From NCBI GenBank assembly GCA_001724265.1, contig MEDY01000092.1, positions 18,419 to 82,418 on the forward strand: a stretch of 64,000 nt of DNA, given 5' to 3'. Of this stretch, positions 48,541 through 59,790 are shown in pieces. Numbering within the stretch: the stretch's first letter is position 1; each line of letters begins with the position of its first letter. Both the position numbers and the translations under genes were made by a program. Below the pieces are notes generated by a model. The model had not been told where the DNA came from, made no database searches, and worked only from the letters and a program-made list of their open reading frames with translations. The stretch comes from Rhizaria sp. SCN 62-66. Lineage: Eukaryota > Rhizaria, unplaced.

Positions 48541-50117
48541 ATGCTTCGCAAGACCATTGGTCGCGTTGCCTCGCAGGCCATCGGCGTTTCCGCCCGCTGC
48601 GCCTTCTCCACCACCCCCGCTCCTTTCGACGTACGGTCTCTCTTCACATATACTTTATCTTCATCACTCCAAGTGCCCTATTCTTAATGACTTTGTTTGT
48701 ACCCGTTTCCAGCTTGTTCTTACTAATCTCCGAGCATTCAATCTGCTCTAGCACAACAATCTTTCCGTTGTTTGCACCCCTTCCTCATCTTTGTCGCTTC
48801 CCATTGCTGCGTTTCTTTGTTCATCATGTACAGGCGTCTAAGCTCACCGTGACGCGCACTACCTCCCCTAAGGAGAAGATTCCTTACGAGAAGCTCAAGT
48901 TCGGCCACACCTTCACTGACCACATGATGGAGATTGACTGGAACGTACGTTAACAAAGACAAATCAAATCACGATATCATACCATTTAAGATTATTATTT
49001 ATTCTGTGATCATGTACCTTTTTATATAGTTTTATTTCTTTACTCACACATCCTGTGTCATGCACTCACTCTTTTTGTTTCGTGTTCCATTTGATTGACT
49101 TTTTTTGTTTCACTTTGCTTTTGACTTGCACAGGTCGCCAAGGGCTGGTCCGCGCCCGTGATCCGTCCCCACGGCCCGCTCTCGATTGACCCCGCCGCGT
49201 CATCCCTTCATTACGGCCTCCAGGGCTTCGAGGGCATGAAGGCGTACATCGACGCCTCGGGCAACATCCGTCTCTTCCGCCCCGACATGAACATGAAGCG
49301 CATCAAGACCACGGCCAAGCGCCTCCTGCTGCCGCAGATCGACGAGGAGCAGGCCCTGCTCTGCCTCAACGAGCTGCTGCGCATTGACAAGGACTGGATC
49401 CCTAACAAGCGCGGCTATTCGCTCTACCTGCGCCCCACGATCATCTCCACCACGCCTTTCCTCGGTGTCGCGCCGCCCACCGACGCCAAGTTCTACATCA
49501 TTGCCTCCCCCGTCGGCCCGTACTATCCCACCGGCTTCGCGCCCGTCAAGCTGCTCGCCGACCCCAAGTACGTCCGTGCCTGGCCCGGCGGCACCGGCAA
49601 CATCAAGTGCGGCGGCAACTACGCCATGTCCATCGGCCCGGCCCAGGAGGCCGCGCAGAAGGGCTACCAGCAGCTGCTCTGGCTCTTCGGCGAGGACCAC
49701 CAGTGCACCGAGGTCGGCACCATGAACCAGTTCTGGTACTGGGTGTCGCCCGTGGACGGCGAGAAGGAGCTCGTCACCGCGCCTCTCGACGGCACGATCC
49801 TGCCCGGCGTGACCCGCGACTCGATCATCCGCCTCGCCAAGTCCTGGGGCATCCGCGTCCGCGAGGAGCACTACACGATCAATGACGTGCTCAGCGCCAT
49901 CAAGGACGGCCGCATGATCGAGGCCTTCGGCTCCGGCACCGCCGCTATCGTGTCCCCCGTCTCGGCCGTGGGCTACGAGGGCGTGGACCACCAGATCCCG
50001 CTCTCACCCAACAACCCCGCGCAGCAGGCCGGCGACCTCACCAAGAAGATCGCCGACACGCTCATGGACATCCAGTATGGCACCGTCCCCCACGAGTGGT
50101 CCGTCGTCGTCAATTAA
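48541..50117 (+). CDS. BCAT: Branched-chain amino acid aminotransferase, mitochondrial, 394 aa
   Basis: Exons 48541-48630, 48834-48944 and 49134-50117, both introns phase 0 after GAC|GTACGG and AAC|GTACGT. BCAT is a PLP fold-type IV enzyme that moves the amino group between Leu/Ile/Val and 2-oxoglutarate. The presequence MLRKTIGRVASQAIGVSA... is Arg/Ser/Ala-rich without acidic residues and ends near CAFSTTPAPFD, typical for mitochondrial import. Core motifs are FTDHMMEIDWN, LHYGLQGFEGMKAY, GTGNIKCGGNYA (PLP-binding Lys near residue 224), EVGTMNQFWYW, LPGVTRDSI and FGSGTAAIVSPV. Length equals typical eukaryotic BCATs. All catalytic motifs are intact. Stop is TAA. Confidence 0.96.
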
Positions 50118-50697
50118 GTACCAAGACACTTCGACGACGCCGAGATTCTTCATCTAAGTAGGATGCCTAGTAGCTGAAGCTCCAGTCGAGGGTCTTGCTT
50201 TGTGTTTAACGTATGTACTACTATCTGTTGCGTTATAAACAGACCAAAAGAGTGATGATGATATGACGACGTGTGAAGGCAGTGGCATGATTACAACAAT
50301 GCGCTACACTTGTTGCAATACGTGCGAGGAGTGAGTGAGATTCTTTGCGTGCTTTTAGCACACATGCTCACTGTTCTAGGCTTCATACGTATCATGAAGA
50401 TAGTTAATAAACAATCTATTTATAAGAAAAACTTGTTTCGACGTCGCGTTTTTTCAACGTCACATATCCACTTGCTCGTCTGAGCTTGTTTCGTTGTCTG
50501 CGTTGGTTTTGATCTGGAAGTAGGTTAAGTGCTTGTTTATTGCTATATATAATTCATCACTAGTCAACGACTATAATCATAATACATGACCATGCCATGC
50601 ATAGATTACTGGCCTTTGTTATTTTAACATACATGAGCTAAAGCGACGCGATTTGCGCTTGTCAAGTTTCCTTATTGCGCTGCTAGTTGTCACTGCT
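50118..50697. other. Convergent intergenic region
   Basis: AT-rich 580 bp between the stops of BCAT (+) and the NAGPA-like gene (-). No gene or RNA seen. Confidence 0.6.
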
Positions 50698-53622
50698 TCA
50701 TTCGCGGAGGATGGCGCCCAACCGCGACGTGATGCGACTCGCCTGCATCGCCTCGGCGTCGCTGCCATCGCTCGCACCCTCGCCAAACGCGCCGCCAAAG
50801 CGCCCGTTGTCACTGGTGTTGCCGCCGCCGCCGGCGCTCAGCCCGGCGAATCCTCCGAGTCCAGTCCTCACGCTCGCATTGCCGGCGCCTAGGCTGCCGG
50901 CGGCGGCAATGGACACGAGGCTGTGCGAGTCGGCCGAGTGCTGACCGGCCCAGGAGCCGTACCCGGCCTTGCCACCGCCGCCGCTGTGCTGCGCGACGGA
51001 CGCGAGCGAGTGGCCCTGTCCGCTGCTGCTCAGCGGCTGCTGCGGCGGCGAACTCGGCAGCTTGGCGTTGCTCGATGCAGACGACGACGCGGAGGAGGAG
51101 GAAGAAGATGCGGACATCTTGGCCGCCTTTGCGCGCACGATAGCGAACACCTTTGCGCCGCCGAAGACCATCGCGGCGACGACCAAGCACGCGCCCAGCA
51201 GCGCCGAGAGCAGCCGCGCGTCCCGCAGCTGCGCGGTCACTTTGTCTTTCTCCTGCACGGCCGCCGCCAAGGCTTCGGCAACGCGGACCGTGGCCGCGGT
51301 CTCGGTTGCAAGGCGCTGCGACGCCTCGGCGGCGTCCGCGGCGGCCTTGGCGGCGGTTTTGGCCGCGGTGGCGGCGACCGTGCGCGCCTGGGTCATGCCG
51401 GCCTCCGCGGCGGCGGCGGCGGCGGCAACGGCAGCGGCGGCGTCCGCGGCGGACACACTCTGACTGGCGCCGTTGCTGTGACTATCGGAGTCATCATCGT
51501 CGTCGTGGACGCAGATAATCGTCGTGATGGGGCGAGTGCAGGTGAAGACGGCCTTGCGCTCCCAGCGCTCTTTGTCGGCGTGCGCGGGGGTCGCGCCGGC
51601 CTCGCGCGCGGCGACGCCGATGCGCCACTTGAAAAAGAAATCCACACATAGAACAAGAAATGCGAAAGCATATATGAGTGGAGAAGTAACATGGAGGTTT
51701 AGTTCAGATTTAACCAAAACAGATAAGACTTGCATGCATTAAACTGCAAAACGGACCTGTGCATTGTCGTCCTTGGGGGAGTAGTTGATACCGCCGCGGC
51801 ACATGTCATCATCACTGGGAGTGTTCACAACGACGCTGTCAAACAGCACAGTCGCCGAGCCGCCGCCGTCGAGATTCATCGCGTTGACCGCGCCGAGCTC
51901 GAACATAATCGCGGCCATCTCGGGCAGATCCACGCCCGTGTCCGTGAACGACTTGCCGTCGACAGTCGCCATGAGGAATTCGCCCGCAGCCGTGAAGCCG
52001 ATCGCGGTGCGCGCGGAGCGGATCGACACGAAGCCAGAGCCGGACTCCTAAAAAGTTTGAGGCAGAGTCACAAAGAGTGACGAATGAAAACAAATGAGTG
52101 TTGCGTTGAAATATGCACATGATATTACAAAAGACGTGTGAGTTGATCACACGATTCAGAACAGTTACATTGTTGAAATGATGTCTGTACGTACCTGGCC
52201 AGACATGTCTTCACCACGAGCACAGTCCTATACAGCAAGACAACAAGTAGAATCGAGAAAATACATCAAGAAAGGAAATTAGAATCCACAGAAGGTCGTA
52301 TTACTAGAATAAACCAATAAGATATTGTCAATGACATCTTTCATCTTAGTTTCGATATATCATTGTTGACGTACGTGAGTGGTTTCGCACACGTTTTGCC
52401 CTTCCCTGACAAGCCACACAATGCCGCCCACGAGCTGCGTGAACCGCCAGTCGCGATCCTCGGCCATGGCCCGCGTAAGCTCGCCGCCGCGCAGCCCCGC
52501 GTGTGGGAAGCCCCTGCGCACGGTCACCGACAGCCGCGACAGGGCGCTCTCGGGCAGCTCGGTCAGGCTCTCCCCGGCGCGCGCCGCCGCCAGTGGGGCG
52601 TACGTCAGCAGCGGTGGCACGGGCTCCAGCGCGGCGGTCGCGCCGCCGGTGGCCCTGCGCTGTTCGCGCTCGCCCTTCTCGCTGTTGCTGAGGGCCTCCG
52701 CGCGGCTCTGCTCTGCCAGTACGGTTTCGATCACGGTGATCGCGCGCTCGATGGCCCGCTGATCGGCCTCGCTCTCAGTAGCCGCCTCGTTGTCATCATT
52801 GTGAGCGTTGCGACGTGACTCGTGCTGCGCAATCAGCGCCTGCGCCTGCGCCAGCTCGGCCGCGAGCATCTCTGCGCGCGCGGCGCGGGCGGCCCGCGCG
52901 TCTTCGCCCTCCCGGCCCGCCGCGGCCTCGGCCTGGGCCTTGGCGAGCTCGGGGAGCAGCGCACGCTCGCGGGCCGTGCGCTGTGCCTGCTCCGCAATCG
53001 ACGCAGAGATGTCGCGCGGGTTGGACGACCACGGAGAGGAGGGCAGACGGCTCGCGAACTCGTCCAAGTATCCCATGAAGAAGAAACCGTTGTCGGTGAC
53101 GCCGAAGTGGACGTTGCGAAACGTCGCCGGCTGCACGGTGCGGCCCTCGGAGACGACGGCGTTGATGCACGCGCCCGTGTCTGTTTTGAAGAACCCGCCG
53201 TTTGTCGCCGCGACGCAGAGGCGCGAACGAGAGGTGAGAACTGGGTCGACACGGGTGCCGCAGCCGGTGGGCGGGGGCGTCACGGAGATGTGGCCGCGCG
53301 GGTTGCGGGACAGCATGGCGTTGCCGAAGTCGCGGTTGCCGCCGCGGATGGAGCTGAAACGGCGCCAGTCAACCTGCGACGACGAGACATTGGAGTCTGC
53401 TAGCGGGAGCGCAATGGGGTAGAACGATTGGTGTACGCCGCCGTACTGCTCGGTGTTCGTCTCGACAGCTGTGACAAGAGACGGGAACGCGATGGTGATC
53501 AATGCGAGGGCGATGACGAGCAGAGAACGGCACTGTGTACGATATTGTTTGAGTTGTGTGTGCAGTGCGACTTGAGGTGCGCGTGTGGGGGAAGAAGGCT
53601 TCCGCCACAACTGCGGTCGCAT
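50698..53622 (-). CDS. NAGPA-like phosphodiester glycosidase (mannose-6-phosphate uncovering enzyme-like), 833 aa
   Basis: Exons 52375-53622, 52195-52227 (a 33-nt microexon), 51757-52047 and 50698-51627, all phase 0. Human NAGPA removes GlcNAc from GlcNAc-P-mannose on lysosomal enzymes in the Golgi. Matching segments are CVAATNGGFFKTDTGACINAV, VSEGRTVQPATFRNVHFGV, FFMGYL, FTQLVGGIVWLVREGQ, VSIRSARTAIGF, LPEMAAIMFELGAVNAMNL, LDGGGSAT and TRPITTIICVHD. A charged, Ala/Glu/Arg-rich insert of about 180 residues separates GYL from FTQLVGG. An N-terminal hydrophobic stretch (LLVIALALITIAFPSLV) is a signal anchor or peptide. A C-terminal membrane helix (about 663-688) follows an Ala-rich stalk and precedes a Ser/Gly-rich tail of about 145 residues, giving type I topology like the animal enzyme but without its EGF module. 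ATG 53622 is the first true ATG. Stop is TGA. Confidence 0.88.
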
Positions 53623-54339
53623 TGCGAGGAACAACAGCGACTAGATAGTAAGTCAAGGAGCAACGGGGGTTGTTGTCAGGGTTGCGGTTTCACGTGAGAG
53701 AGCATAGCAGATATTGGTGTGGTTAGATTCGGATGCAGCAAAGGAGGGAGCAAAACGATTGGGCGAGAGAGACATTCAGGAGCTGAAAACAAACGGCTCC
53801 ACGGGGTAGTTGTAATACAACACAATAAAGCAAGCAGCGGCGCTCGTTATTCTAGTAGATCCATCTTTGAAGCATGCACGGAGTAGTTAAGCAATCAGAC
53901 TGGGATGAGTGACGAGAGGCATCGGTTAGCAGCGTCTTCGAAGTAGCTAGATATGCGTCACGCATCCGTCCAGCGCCATTATACTACAACAGTCATATTG
54001 AATATGATGCATGTGGTATGCTTCTATTTACCATTCTACTATACGACGTTGTTGACGAGCCAAGTACACACTTTCTTTTCTGTGCACTTGACACTCACTT
54101 GCGCTCCGACCACGAACCATCTTGCTTCCTCGCAAATGCCATTATCTCTTTCTCACAGACCACTATTCACTTGAATTTGCAAGTGACATAACTTTAAATG
54201 ATGCGAAAATTAACCAACGAATGCTGTTTTTTCTCAACCTTACTGTCCTCTATGTATATCCCCTTGCATTCGCTCTGATCCGGCTCGCACCAAATGACAT
54301 CAACATCTCGTCCCCAACCCCCCCCGGCTGCCCCTCTAG
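53623..54339. promoter_or_regulatory. Divergent promoter region NAGPA-like / CobW GTPase
   Basis: About 715 bp, AT-rich. The CobW ATG follows directly on a C/T tract ending CCCCTCTAG, a possible 5'UTR or leader splice acceptor. No other element is obvious. Confidence 0.4.
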
Positions 54340-56361
54340 ATGAGCTCCAATGGTCCTGCACCACCGAACCCGGGCTCGTACGCCGACGAGTTCGACGCCA
54401 TCCCCGACCTTGTCGACCTGAACGTCCCCGTTGAGGCCCCCGTCGCGATCCCCCTGTCAGCTCTCGTCCACGACGTTCGCAGTGGCGCGAACACCACCAC
54501 TGACGGCGCCAGCTCTAACTCGGCGAACCCCGCCGCACAAGCCGAGTTCCCGACCTCCGAAGACGTCACCACGGGCGTTGTCCCGCTGACTATCCTCACC
54601 GGCTGGCTCGGCGCCGGCAAGACGACCTTTCTGCACCACTTAGTCTCCGAGATCTCGCGCACCAACCGGCGCGCCGCGATCCTCCAGAACGAAACGTCGT
54701 CGCTCATGGGCGTCGAGCGCTCGCTCGCGCTCACCGACGCCAACGGTACCGTCGGCGAGGTCTTCGAGCTGGGCAACGGCTGCGTGTGCTGCTCAGTGCG
54801 TTCCGACTTCAGCTCTGCTGTGGAGGAGCTTCTTGCACGCCGTCGCTTCGACTTCGTCATCGTCGAGTGTTCCGGCCTCGCCGACCCGGGCCGGCTGGCC
54901 AACTCGCTCTGGGCCGACGACGAGCTTGGCGGACGCGTGTATCTTGACGCGATCATCGCGTTCGTGGACGCGCCCGCGTTTGCCGACTCGGCCGCTAACC
55001 CCTTCGCGCTCACGGTCAGTTCCGAGGCGGTGAAGCAGGCCACCGAGGCGCTCCGCACCGCGGTCGCGCAGGACCCCTCGATCGCGGGCGCCACGGACGC
55101 CATCGCCGCTACCCGCGCCGCGGAGGCCGCGAGTGGCGACAGCAACAGCAACGGTCCCCGCGTGATTGCTCCCCGAGGCATCGAGGTTGTTCCTGACTCG
55201 AGCTCCAACTCTAATGCGACCGCGACTGTAACTGCGGACAAGCCCGCTGCTCCCGGCCAGCTCTCCTCCGAGACGGACGCGACGGCCGCCGACGTTAGCG
55301 CCATGATCTCCCTCCAGATCAGCGACGCTGACGTCATCGTCCTCAACAAGGCCGATCTCTTCCCCCAGAGCGCAGTCCCCACTTCTGTCACCGCCGCGGT
55401 GCAGGCGCTGAACCCGTCCGCCGCCGTCGTCGCTGCCGAGCGCTCGCGCGTGCCGCTGGATCTCGTACTAAACCGCCGCGCGCTCCGCCTCGGCGCGGCC
55501 GCCACGGGCGCTGCGGTCACGCGCGCGTTCGGCGGCGACGATAAGTGCACTGCAGAGTGCACTGCAGAGTGCGCTGCAGACTGCGCTGCTGCGAACGCAA
55601 AGTGCACGACGGAGTGTACGGACGCTGCTCACAGTCATTCTGCTCAAAATTACACCCATAGGCATAATCATAAGAGCGCCCACAGCCACTCTTCTGCTCA
55701 TGCGAGTGCGAGCTCGATCGATGAGCAAATCGGCTCTTGGCTTGTCTCGCGCACCGGCACGAGTACCGCGAATTCTAGCACTAACAACGCTAGCACTGAC
55801 TCCAGCGCTCCCGCGGCTGGCACACATCACGGTCTGTCGACGATCTTGCTGCGCCGCCGCTTCCCCGCTGGGCGCGGCTTCGACCACAAGCGGCTCCAGC
55901 TCTGGCTCACGACCACGCTCGACGACGCCAATGTCGCGTACACCGTGGCGCAGCAGCAGGCCGCGCGCGGCGCCGACGCTGAGACGGCCGCGGCGGCGGC
56001 GCGGGCCGCGTGGGTGGCCGAGGGCGCGGCGGCCGACGCGGGCCGGCGCGGGATGTATTTCCTCCGCACCAAGGGCGTCGTGCCCGTACAGGGCGAGCTG
56101 AAGCGGTGGTATCTGCAGGCCGTGCGGGAGACGTTTGACCTGGCGCCCGCGACGGCGCACGCGCTGATCGACCTCGTTCCGGCTGACGGTGCCGTGGCCG
56201 CGAATGCTGAGAACGTGACCGCGAGTGCAAGTGCGTCTGAGTCGGGGGCGAACAGCGACGTGTGGAGCGAAGGGAAGGAGAGGGAGGCGCGGATTGCGGT
56301 GATTGGACTGGGGTTGGACGCGAAGTTCATCTGTGAAGGCCTCGAGACGTGCATTGACTGA
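54340..56361 (+). CDS. CobW/ZNG1-type (COG0523) metallochaperone GTPase, 673 aa
   Basis: Single exon. G3E-family P-loop GTPases of this group deliver Zn or Co to client enzymes. Walker A LTGWLGAGKTTFL is near residue 85, the metal motif GNGCVCCSVRSD (CxCC) near 148, Walker B region VIVECSGLADP near 175 and the guanine motif NKADL near 337. Residues 401-460 are a Cys then His cluster (repeated TAEC units, then HSHSAQNYTHRHNHKSAHSHSSAH), a strong potential metal store. The CobW C-terminal domain covers about 498-604 (LLRRRFPAGRGFDHKRLQLWL to KGVVPVQGELKRWYLQ). The CPELVP-like motif near the N-terminus of animal and fungal ZNG1, which recruits methionine aminopeptidase, is not visible; DEFDAIPDLVDLNVP takes its place. 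Length is about 1.6-1.8 times the usual because of Ala/Ser/Asn inserts. Stop is TGA. Confidence 0.92.
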   Translation: MSSNGPAPPNPGSYADEFDAIPDLVDLNVPVEAPVAIPLSALVHDVRSGANTTTDGASSNSANPAAQAEFPTSEDVTTGVVPLTILTGWLGAGKTTFLHHLVSEISRTNRRAAILQNETSSLMGVERSLALTDANGTVGEVFELGNGCVCCSVRSDFSSAVEELLARRRFDFVIVECSGLADPGRLANSLWADDELGGRVYLDAIIAFVDAPAFADSAANPFALTVSSEAVKQATEALRTAVAQDPSIAGATDAIAATRAAEAASGDSNSNGPRVIAPRGIEVVPDSSSNSNATATVTADKPAAPGQLSSETDATAADVSAMISLQISDADVIVLNKADLFPQSAVPTSVTAAVQALNPSAAVVAAERSRVPLDLVLNRRALRLGAAATGAAVTRAFGGDDKCTAECTAECAADCAAANAKCTTECTDAAHSHSAQNYTHRHNHKSAHSHSSAHASASSIDEQIGSWLVSRTGTSTANSSTNNASTDSSAPAAGTHHGLSTILLRRRFPAGRGFDHKRLQLWLTTTLDDANVAYTVAQQQAARGADAETAAAAARAAWVAEGAAADAGRRGMYFLRTKGVVPVQGELKRWYLQAVRETFDLAPATAHALIDLVPADGAVAANAENVTASASASESGANSDVWSEGKEREARIAVIGLGLDAKFICEGLETCID

Positions 56362-56928
56362 GTGAGCTGACACTCGTAATTCTTCATTGCCATGACCTGA
56401 CTGCTTTGGCCAGTTTATTTGCTGTGCCATTTAGTCCGCATTACAAGTATCCTGTTGAAGGACGAATCTAGACTTATGTTTAAAGATGCATTTACTTAGA
56501 ATACATCACGAAACATGTATTACATGGATATTCATTGATTGAAACAATGACGAGAGCGTATTAAAACGATGATACTCGTGACGAACTCATTATCATTGAT
56601 CATCTCTGAGGCAAAGCCCTTGGCAAGGCGACCCGCGGTGATCGAGCCCAGATACATTTTAATTGAGTCCATTGACACCACATCGAACTCATGCTGACCA
56701 AGGTGACGAGTTCCTCGCAACGCACACACACCTCATTTCAGAAATCCGCAACAAGTCTGCAGACATTCGATGACTTTGACACAAGGTGTAAATGATTTTG
56801 ATAGATTTCCAACCACATGTTTATTTTCAACCAGTGCCATGTTTCATATGGCCCATGTTCTTTCTCTTTTCTTCACTTCAAATCAAGCTGATAGCATTAT
56901 CGTATAATCCTCATTGTTTACCCCGCAT
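56362..56928. other. Convergent intergenic region with an exon-like fragment
   Basis: AT-rich spacer between the CobW stop (+) and DDX1 stop (-). Inside it, at about 56532-56720 on the minus strand, is one protein-like open segment described separately. Confidence 0.5.
56532..56720 (-). pseudogene. Exon-like orphan coding fragment, unrecognised
   Basis: Open minus-strand segment ending TGA at 56532-56534. It reads, in part, GTRHLGQHEFDVVSMDSIK and ITAGRLAKGFASEM, a balanced composition unlike the low-complexity shadow frames. No start codon with a good context and no GTACG donor tie it to DDX1 upstream. It could be the last exon of a lost or displaced gene, a small gene, or chance. I do not recognise the family. 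Confidence 0.3.
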
Positions 56929-59790
56929 TCAAGCCACCACATTGCCGCGCCCCGCGCGGAGCATCTCCCTCCAGTCCTCGGCACGCGCGCGCATCGCCAG
57001 CGCGCTCTTCTGCGCGGCCAGCTCCATCCCGTACAGGCGCTGCGCCTGCGGGCCGACGACGGCGATGTGCCGCTTCGTCGCCAGCACGGCTTTGGCGACG
57101 TCGGGGCGCGAAGTGGCCGCGATCGCGCGCACGTGCTCGCGCCCGCGCTCCAGGTCCTTCTCCGTCACCGCGGGCACCTCGGTGTCGCCGAGCAGCTCGC
57201 TCACAGCGCCCAGCAGCTCAGTCTCGCACTGCCACAGCGTGCACGCGGCACTCTTCTTGCCGCGGCCCCAGTGCATGCTGGCGTCGCCCGTGGGAACGGA
57301 GCCCGCGCCCGCGGACTGGACCGCGGTGCAGCCGCCGTCGTGGCCGCCGTTCTTGCACTTGTGGAACCACACGAGCTCGTTCTGCACCGCGACGAGCGAC
57401 ACGGCGAGGCCCTGAGCGCCCGCGCGGCCCGTGCGGCCGACGCGGTGGACGTAGGTCGCGGCGGCCGCGGGCAGCGTAAAGTTCACGACAAGGGGTAGAC
57501 CCGCGATGTCGATGCCGCGCGCGGCGACGTCCGTGCAGACGAGGAAGCGGGTAGAGCCTGCACGGAAGGCCGCGAGCTGCGCAGCACGGTCAGCCTGAAA
57601 GAGTGACAGACGGAGAAAATAAATACAAGAACGAGAATGTCAGCAATACATCATGACTTCTAGCAATTAGCAAGAAAAACCTTGTTTAAAGTGGCTTGTT
57701 GTTGAAAAACGTGGAATATGATCGATATCGTGTAAAATCAGTGTAAATTGACATACCTGGCCTGCGTGCAGCGCGAGCGCCGAGTGGCCGCAGTGGACCA
57801 GGAAGCGCGCCACGAGATCGCAGTCAACGCGCGTGCGGCAGAAGACGATCGCGGACGAGGGCGCGAGCGTCGCGATGATCCGCGCCAGTGCCGCGAGCTT
57901 AAGTGACTTGACGCCGAACGACAGCACTTCGGCCGCGTCCGAGCCTGCCGTCGTGTTGAGCAGCGTGTGGATGCCGTCGGTGAAGTCGCGCAGACCGGCG
58001 AGCGAGACGCTGCCCTCGGCGCCCTTGCCGTCGAGCGCGGGCATGTCGCGGAAAGTCAAGCCGCTCTCGCGGGGCAGGAGCTCCTCGGGGTCAAGCCCGC
58101 TGTACGTCCCCTTGAACAGCGCGGGCTCCGTCTTCGGCCACCCAGCGGGCATGTTGCTGTTATCACCAGCGCCAGCGCCCGCAGCGCCTGCGGCGGCGGT
58201 GTTCCAGTCCGCGGGGACCCAGGAGCGGTCGCGCAGCGCGTCGATGGTGAGCGCGACGTGGTCGACGTTGACGGGCACCGTCGTCTCGCCCTTAAGGTCG
58301 ACGAGCTGCGGCGTGCGGCACAGCGCGCCAGCCATCGCGCGTGCATCGAGCGAGTGCAGCGTCGCCGAGCAGATGATGCGCTGCGCGCGAGGGGCCGGCG
58401 CGAGCGGCAGCGCGGCCGCCAGCTCCATCACGAGAGCGCGCGAAGAGCCCGAGAAGAGCTCGTCGGCCTCGTCCAGCACGAAGAAGCGCGCCTTGGACAG
58501 GGAAACCTCGCCCGACGCGACGGCGGAGCGCACGCAGGCGACGGTGCCGACGAGCAGGTGCGCCGTGTACGCGGCAGAGTTGGGCAGCTTGACCGCGAAC
58601 GACGAGGCCGCAGCAGCATCGCTGTTGTCATCACCCTTCTTGCCGTTGTTGTTGTTTGACTTGGCAGCGCCGCCGGAGCGCGATGCCACGGCGCCGTTGG
58701 GCGTGAGCAGGCCCATGGTGACCGAGGGCGCAGTCAGGTGCGCGGTGAAGGACTGGAGCTCCTCGTACACCTGCTGTGCGAGTTCGCGCGTGGGCTCGAG
58801 GATCACGCACACGACGTGTGACGCGGACGCGGAGTCAGACTTGGCGGTCTTGTCGCCAGCCTTCGCCCCACCCTTGGCGTTGGTGCCGCCGGACTTGTTC
58901 GCGGTGCCCTTGTTGTTCGTACCCGCCGCAGCGGCAGTGGTGTCTGCGACCTGAGCAGAGCCGAGGGGCTTGTAGCCCATCAGATCAGTCGCCACAAAGG
59001 GGCCCGCAAAGTTCACGACGACGTCGGCGTTCGAGATGAGGACCGCGGGGAAGAGCGGGGCCGCGCCGCCCTTGGGGAGGTTGGCGAAGGCCTGTGCTAC
59101 GAACGCGCCGTTCTTGCCGAAGCCGATGGTGCCGGCGTCAACGTCGAGGAACACACCGATCGTGTCGCCCGCAGTGTACTTGGCGGGGAAGTCACCGAAG
59201 GTGCCGGCGTGCGAGGTCTTGCCCGCGGCGCCGTAGCCCCAGGACAAGGCGTCGAGCCCCAACCCGGCGACCGGGGAGGCGGCGGTGCTCACGCCGATGC
59301 GCGCCATGCCCTCATCAGTCAGCGTCACCTCCCAATACCAGCGGCCGCGGGTAACGCCAAGCAGGCTGCGCGCGCCGTACCAGCCGCTCTCGGCGCGGCA
59401 CTGCGCGCGGAGGCCCGGTCCGCCCGCGCCGCCGTAGAGAGGCTTCTCGCCGCCGTCCGCAGAGGGAGCGAAAGGAGCGATGGTGACGGGCTCAGAACGG
59501 TCGTGCGGGGAGAGCTGGAAGTTGGGCCGCCCGTCGGCGAGCACGACCGGCATGACATCGGGCGCGGAGACGGTGGCGACCCCGCGGAGCGTCTCTGTGA
59601 TGAGCTGGAGCACGGGCAACGCGAGGGCGCCCGTCTTGCCGGAGCCCGTCTCGGCGGCAATCATGACGTCGGCACCGCCCAGAATGAGCGGGATGGCCTC
59701 GTCCTGCACGTCGCGGGGAAGCAACCAGCCCTTCTCCTCGACCGCGGTGATGAGCTCGGGGCACAGACCCAGCGCCTCGAAGGAAGACAT
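56929..59790 (-). CDS. DDX1: ATP-dependent RNA helicase DDX1 (DEAD box with SPRY insert), 899 aa
   Basis: Exons 57757-59790 and 56929-57594, joined phase 0 at CAG|GTATGT. DDX1 works in tRNA splicing (RTCB ligase complex), mRNA handling and DNA-break RNA clearance. The Q-motif region is followed by ETGSGKTGALALP (motif I, residue 45). A SPRY domain sits between motifs I and Ia, residues about 123-273 (GRWYWEVTLTDEGMARIGV, SWGYGAAGK, DTIGVFLDVDAGTIGF), the arrangement diagnostic of DDX1. Then come PTRELAQQVYEEL (333), VLDEADEL (441), CSATLHS (472), SSAIVFCRTRVDCDLVARFL, TDVAARGIDIAG and YVHRVGRTGRAG. The C-terminus keeps NELVWFHKC and CTLWQCETELL from the DDX1-specific extension. Length exceeds human DDX1 (740) through low-complexity inserts. 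All catalytic motifs are intact. Stop is TGA. Confidence 0.94.

Noticed and set aside
48411-48953. 180-codon plus-strand frame overlapping the BCAT start
   Set aside because: It is out of frame with BCAT exon 1 for most of its length and lies in leader and intron sequence.
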